64,000 bases of DNA from Acanthaster planci. Lineage: Eukaryota; Echinodermata; Asteroidea; Valvatida; Acanthasteridae. A program made the position numbers and the translations under genes. The notes beneath the pieces were generated by a model, which was not told the DNA's origin, did no database searches, and worked only from the letters and a program-made list of their open reading frames with translations. Below are positions 58,470-64,000 of the stretch, piece by piece. The stretch lies in contig NW_019091542.1 of assembly GCF_001949145.1 (NCBI RefSeq), positions 129,907 through 193,906 on the forward strand, given 5' to 3'. Each line of letters starts with the position of its first letter. Positions within the stretch are counted from its first letter, which is position 1.

Positions 58470-58475
58470 AATAAA
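58470..58475 (+). terminator. Poly(A) signal of copy 7
   Basis: AATAAA about 560 nt after the stop codon, the first clear one downstream. Confidence 0.45.
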
Positions 58476-58607
58476 TTCCGTGTTTTAGATACAATCAATT
58501 TGAAATCAAGTGCAATGCACTTTTATGTTCAGAAACAGTTCGAAAGAAAATGGCATGGCTCTCTATTTTGATATAAATTTTTAAAATCCAATGTTCTTAA
58601 GCCACAC

Positions 58608-58769
58608 TGAGCCAGGTTGGTATTCCAACAGCGCATGCTCAGTCCCAGGCTATTCGAGAACAGCAACGCGCGCGCGCGCGATTGTCTGTCCTATCAGCGC
58701 AACCATACGCTGACTCGCGCGCGCTTTGTTCCCGAAAGACCTTGGAGTTTTAAATACCGAACTGGCACA
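58608..58769. mobile_element. MITE-like element, family 2 (162 bp)
   Basis: Starts TGAGCCAGGTTGGTATT and ends with the inverted AAATACCGAACTGGCACA. Contains a (CG)n run at about 58669. Counterparts at 37276-37439 and, partly, 51180-51297. Confidence 0.62.
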
Positions 58770-61015
58770 TTTAAGGGTGACAGTGTGTATCTCAAATGTT
58801 CTACATTTGCAAAGTCCTATGCATACAGGCTCATAACTTGGTGATATCAGACCAGTATCCTAAAAACTAATGTCTTAAAAAATCCATCACCAATGACGTA
58901 GCGTCATCCTGAGATCTTTTCTTGTTTTTAGAATTTGCAACAAATTCTGCACATATGTGATCTATTTAATCTGTACGTGTCCATCGGCAACAATACAAGA
59001 TGCTCTTTATCAAAAGCTCATGAATGCATAATATGCGAGAAGGCCGACCTCTTACTTGAACGGACAAGTGCCTAGTTTTATTCTTTGTTTCTGTTTTAAG
59101 TACATACCATCTAGAGGAAAAATTTGCTGGACTAGTTTATACGCTCCTGTGAAGTACAGTACATGGACATGTATTCTGGTTAAATTAACCACTGTAATTT
59201 ACAAAATGAGTCAGGTCAGTATTTCAAAAAGGAAGGTCATTCAGGAAAGCACGCCAATCACGCGCGCGCCAATCCCCGATGACCTCAGACGCGCTTCATT
59301 TGGGGCACGCACTGTCTTAACTCCGAACTGACTAATTGTTATAATCTTACAAATATTGTCAATTGAAAACTGAAATAAACGCAGAATTTCGGGCTGAAGT
59401 ATACAGGAATGTAACACACTGTTGTCATCGTTTTATTTCCATTGATTAGCTCTTTTTGTTTTCTTCCGAAATCGCGCATCGACTGTATGGTGGTGCCATC
59501 TAAACTTGCGATGGACTTTTCTATGAATATGTGAAATCGACGCTACAGTTTCACAAATTAAATGCATTTTGCATTAAATGGTGCTATGACTGCAGTAACA
59601 GGTGACTTTAGCCAGTACATGTATACAGTACATGTATTTAATATTACGTGCAGTAATTGAACCACATTTGCTTCAATACAACTAGTCTATCATGCTAGCA
59701 ATGTACACACAATAACTTACTTCTTACGTGCGGTTTTAAGTAAACCTAGGAACTGCTAGGCATGTGATATATACACGTTGTTTCAACAAACAGAAAGCAA
59801 TCATTTTTCAAGTCCAAAACTGACCAAACTGTTAAAAAAAATCATACTTTCAAACGATACTTTCTGCAATGCAGCCGTCGCATCAAAACGTTTATCCGCG
59901 GAAAAGACACTTAAAAATAAACTCCTATCAGAATAAAGAATTAAGATTTTTAAGTTATTACGTTCTGAAGACCTTTTAGAGCACTATAATTGAGCCCATT
60001 AACTGTAGACAAGTATGCTACAGAACTCACTTTATGTAATACACCGTCTTATACACACCAAAAGACCCCCCCCAAAAAAAAAATTTAAAAAAATAGATTC
60101 CACGGCTCCAGCACAGCTAAAAAAAAAAACAAAAACGAAAAAACCCTGGAACAAACCTGACAAACACAAATCTCCATTTTGATTGGAGGTTATTGTTGAA
60201 ATTTCAGACCACTGGGAACATGACATACATGTATTTCCTTACCTGTTACTGTCAGTGTTAATTAGCAGGTGCAAAATATATCAATGTTATCACTGAATTC
60301 ATGTGACCAACTACATTTCTCAAGATCTGACAACTTTCAATCATCAATAACAGCATTTTACACAGGTAAGACAGTACAAACCACTATTTGTGTATACAAT
60401 ACATGAATCATGTTGAGGATTCTTCTTCCAGGATAAGAAAAAGGCAGTGTTTGCCTACAGATACCTAGACTATAAAGTTCAAAATTAATTATTCTAACAG
60501 ATGTAACTAGAGAATGGTATAAGCAAATGAATTTAATGACAATTAAAATACACATTAAATTTACGAGACTTGTTGTCTTTCATTTTGTCTCAAATTATCT
60601 TCCATTAGAGGAAAACGTTATCACAAGAACGTACAAGTATTTTTTAGCAAAATGACTGGATTAATGACAATCCAGCCAAGCCATCTAAAACGCTTGATTC
60701 TCTAAACTTAAAACATGTTCACACACCAGATAACAAAGGGGATTTCCTCCCCCGATTGCCACCTGTTTCTTATGTTTTTATCACTGTTCTATGAAAAATG
60801 AGTTACAAATCAAAAACAGAAATCTTCAATATTGGGCCGCAAAGCAGATGCTAAAAAATAAAGCACCTTCTAATAAGCAAGCACTGGCCACAGGTAAGTC
60901 TCCTTAGTCTAAAGGTTAAGAAATGGGGAGCTACTTGATCAAATTGGACCCATCAGGGTGATAACTTTCAGTTGAAATAAAACGATCTAATCATTACTCA
61001 TGGGACAGGTGCTCT
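58770..61015. other. Spacer between convergent genes
   Basis: No gene is recognised. Homopolymer-rich stretch (C then A runs) at 60065-60140. A minus-strand ATTAAA at 60532-60537, about 480 nt past the stop codon of the SR-rich gene, could be its poly(A) signal. Confidence 0.35.
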
Positions 61016-64000
61016 TCAACTCTTGGTCAGCAAACGGAAGGCAAGGTCTGGTCTGCCCGTGTCTTTCTTTTCATCCGGTTTTTTTTTGGTGCGGAATTTC
61101 TTGATGTATCCCTCAATGAGCCTTTTGATCTTGACAGGGTTGATCTCTCCACTCTTGCTATGGCACACCTATGAGGAAAAAGAGGTCAACAAAACTGCCA
61201 AAAATGACGAAACAATCCATGCAAGTTGAATCCATGATACACAAAAAACAAAAACTTGCTTGAGCTGAGGTTGGCCCTAATGACCTATACTGTCATTTGC
61301 CATAGCTTTTTTCTATGGGACAGGTTTAAGGTTCATGTCGAACACTTCATATTTCCTATTAAATTTTCAAAAACCCAGCAGGTGTCAAGTCTTTCACAAA
61401 TCTTTGTCAACATCTTGGTCACAGTGAATGAAACAGAAGTTTCTAAACACAGAACCTTCAGTGTCTTATTCAGTGTTTAAGGCAAAAGCCAAAGGTGCAA
61501 AAGTAAAACGTCTAATTGGGAATGAAGGTGTTTCCATAATCCTTACATCTCAAAACTCCTCTCTCTTTCCTCAGCCACACCCATCATGAACCTAAGAGAA
61601 ACCACAGCAGGTGCTTACTTGATTGACAGACTTTCGTAGTATTTCTTTGTAGTCTTCTTTGGTGACTTCTCGTTTCTGGTAGTATGGTTTCAGGGCTAGT
61701 TTGACTTCCTCTACCACACGCTCCTGGTGCTGTAACTTCTTCAGATACTGAGGAAAACAACAGGATGCTTGGTGAAATGAACACAGGAACAACACTTGTT
61801 AATGTCATTCATTCCAAAAGCTGATTACCATGGGCATCACAAAGACGTTTTCCAGGGAGAGGGGTAAACATTTTTTTCATGGGGGGGGGGGGAATTTTGG
61901 AAGGGGGAATAAACCATCTGCTAAAAATTATCAACAATTAGCAGCAGGAGGGGGTCAATTTTGAGAGCTCTTTCCAAGCAAGTTGCCAATTTAAACTCTT
62001 TCATCTCTATTTTTCCATTTCTTTCTCTTTAGGCCCCCCAAAATTAAGTCTGCTTCCAACATGCCTCTTAAAAATAAGGTCAGTATGTAGGTCAGAGAAT
62101 TTTTTGTGCTAATGTAATAGCGTAAATGGGGACAAAGCCTACCAAAAGTTGTCTCAAAAAGTGATAAAAACATGTCTTAATCTATTTCAAAGTTTCTTCA
62201 GTTGAGTTGACAATCCACAAGAATTATAGACAATTCACACAATGTTAGTCAGGTATTAATCACAATAGCAAACTAGCCAATAATGTCCATGTATCGCGTG
62301 GTAAGCATGCTGATGCATCAAAACAAGCAGGCGATTAACCTCAATGTGCCACAGCAGGAAATTTTGGGGAAATACGCTCGCTTCAAGTACCAGCAAACAA
62401 CCTCAAATTAAACTTGGGAACACAGAAAATACATACATGTACATAGACAAGAGACCAAGTTCTGTGAATTAACTTGGAGAAATCTTCTTGCAACACCAAT
62501 GTTTTTCAACGTACAGCTGTAGGGAACAGTGTAACGACATCATTGGACTGGTTGCAACATTTCCATCCCATGTTCTTTGCACATGTTGCATGGGGGCGGC
62601 ACAGCAGGAACCAGTGCAGCTTTGCTCTAATGCACTGAGCTTAGCACACGTTTTCACCACTGCGACAGTGAAACCCGAAGGGAACTTGTGAAAATAATGG
62701 AAGTTTCTTTTCAAAAATTGCAAATGTAAGTAGGAAAACATGTAAAAACAAGCACTTTTAACATGAGAAAAGAAAGACAAAAAAAAGACATCAGGATTTT
62801 TTTTCATTCTTTTATATTTTAAACAAATTTGTTTTTGTAACTTGCTGATAACAATTTCAGGATCGGTCGGGAAACAGGAAATAGACGTTTTTGGGGAGCC
62901 TTATTCCCTCATTTTCTCCTTTTTTTTCTATTTTTTTTTCATGCACAGCTTATGTTGATCACTACTGAAATATTTCAATTCATTCTGATTTCACTTACCC
63001 TCTCACGGGAGTTTTTGTTGTACAGGTCAACAGCAGATGATTCAATGTTGTCTTCAGTGACATCAGCAAGAGTGTGTAGACCCTTGTCATCCAGCTCTTC
63101 TCTTATCTCTAGTGGTCTGCTTGGTGGCGATGTGAAAGATGTCTCGCTGGATTTTAGAAATCCTGAGATGGAACCCTCTGATGAATTTTCAGGGTCTCTC
63201 TGACTCTTCATCAAGTTTGCTGAGTTGAGTGCTGACTGGATAGCTGGGTTACTCGCTAGCTGCCCAAGGATGTGACTTATTTGACTACTTGCCTTAGAGG
63301 CCAGGTGCGAGTCTGTTGTACTGGTAGCAGGTGCTAAAGTCTGATCTGGTGATGTTGGACTTGGTGGTGCCAATCTGTATGACCCCTGAGTGCTGTCTGG
63401 AAGCTCCTGACGGGGTTGCACTGGTGAGGTCCTCTCGGGTGCAGATGTGATCCGTTGTCTATATTCAGGACTTGTTTGAGTTGGACTTTGATGAAGAACT
63501 GCAGTTGGTCTTTTGGGACTTGGAGACCGGTTTCTAGGTGGGGTCTTTTCTAGGGATGTGCTTCGATTAGATGAGACACTGCTTTCTGAGTGAGATGAGG
63601 AGGAGGAGCTTCGATCTCTTGAGTATCTTCGGACTCTGGGTGACGGGCTTCTACTATCTGAAGGAGTTCTGCTATATGAACGACTTCTGCTATATGACGA
63701 AGAGCTCCAACTATCAGAAGACGATGACCAGGTACTTGAGGAACTTGGACTCCTTGAGCTTAAGGAGCTAGATGAAGAGCTTCGAGAGGAGACACTCTTT
63801 CTAGTAGATATTCTTCGAGATGCAGAGTAATCTCGTCTATGTGGGGATACACTTCTCCTTCTAGGAGATACATTTTGCCTTTTTGAAGATTCTGGTATGT
63901 GCTTTCTGGGAGAGATGTTTCGCTGTCTTGGGGAAGGATCCCTTCTTGTGGGTGACATGTGTCTTCTTTTGGGGGAGGCACTCCGCCGTCTTGGAGAAAT
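61016..64000 (-). CDS. SR-rich CTD-associated factor, SCAF/PHRF1 family (3' end)
   Basis: Last three exons of a minus-strand gene that continues beyond the right edge: from the edge to 62999 (open at 64000, donor GTAAGT), 61747-61619 (acceptor CCTCAG, donor GTAAGC) and 61168-61016 (acceptor CTCATAG, stop TGA). All introns are phase 0, giving 427 visible residues. The first part is low-complexity with RS, SPRR and SSSS runs, typical of splicing-related proteins. The last 93 residues hold the conserved C-terminal domain of this family: [38 protein letters not shown], then [14 protein letters not shown]. Family members bind the phosphorylated tail of RNA polymerase II and link transcription with splicing; PHRF1 and SCAF11 carry RING (and PHD) domains that would lie upstream. 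Which paralogue this is cannot be told from this end. Confidence 0.85.
61748..62998 (-). other. Intron of the SR-rich gene
   Basis: A 12-base G-run lies near 61879. The minus-strand open frame at 62469-62807 has no start context, splice sites or recognisable domain. Otherwise nothing seen. Confidence 0.5.

Larger units (their letters stand above)
57913..58475 (+). other. 3' UTR of copy 7
   Basis: Runs from the stop codon to AATAAA at 58470-58475. Contains a fragment resembling the last exon of the same gene (58266-58298). Confidence 0.45.

Noticed and set aside
62469-62807. 112-codon minus-strand frame
   Set aside because: Inside a phase-0 intron of the SR-rich gene whose flanking exons join perfectly without it.

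Overview
The window reads as animal genomic DNA: coding sequence is in short exons with GT-AG introns in consistent phases, and the spaces are filled with inverted-repeat elements and satellites. Frequent TAGGCCTA/AGGCCTAC and TACATG words and the protein types suggest a marine invertebrate deuterostome (echinoderm or hemichordate more than anything else); this is an impression, not a proof. I see no tRNA, rRNA, CRISPR or prokaryotic operon.

The main content is a cluster of seven small Ly6/uPAR-type (three-finger, LU) genes, called copies 1-7 here. All have the ten-cysteine pattern with a terminal CC(x4)CN box. The C-[GSD]-[ND]-P-F spacing of most copies resembles the Quiver/Sleepless subgroup. 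Copies 2-5 (minus strand, 10.2-46.2 kb) share one gene plan: a non-coding first exon under a TATA promoter (clear for copies 2-4), a signal-peptide exon, a first half-domain exon of exactly 137 nt, and a last exon with the second half-domain. Copies 2-4, and in part copy 5, sit in a roughly 10-kb segment that has been tandemly duplicated with its flanks. Copy 1 (plus strand, left edge) is an inverted relative without signal exon or promoter. A further unit at 4.8-7.1 kb keeps only the promoter and first exon. Copies 6 and 7 (plus strand, 52-58 kb) are older, divergent members with the same intron phases.

The C-termini differ in a telling way. Copy 5 ends in a typical GPI-attachment tail. In copies 2 and 4 the same tail is still present in the DNA but out of frame, so the proteins stop early. 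In copies 1 and 3 the tail has been deleted. The array therefore looks like a GPI-anchored founder giving rise to soluble versions by two routes.

The right edge (61.0-64.0 kb, minus) holds the last three exons of an SR-rich RNA polymerase II CTD-associated factor of the SCAF1/SCAF11/PHRF1 family, convergent with copy 7. Between genes lie several families of short inverted-repeat elements (one with three copies, two of exactly 166 bp), a long palindrome at 28.6-29.0 kb, a 2-kb intronic satellite punctuated by TGACGTCA sites and perfect hairpins, and small LINE remnants.
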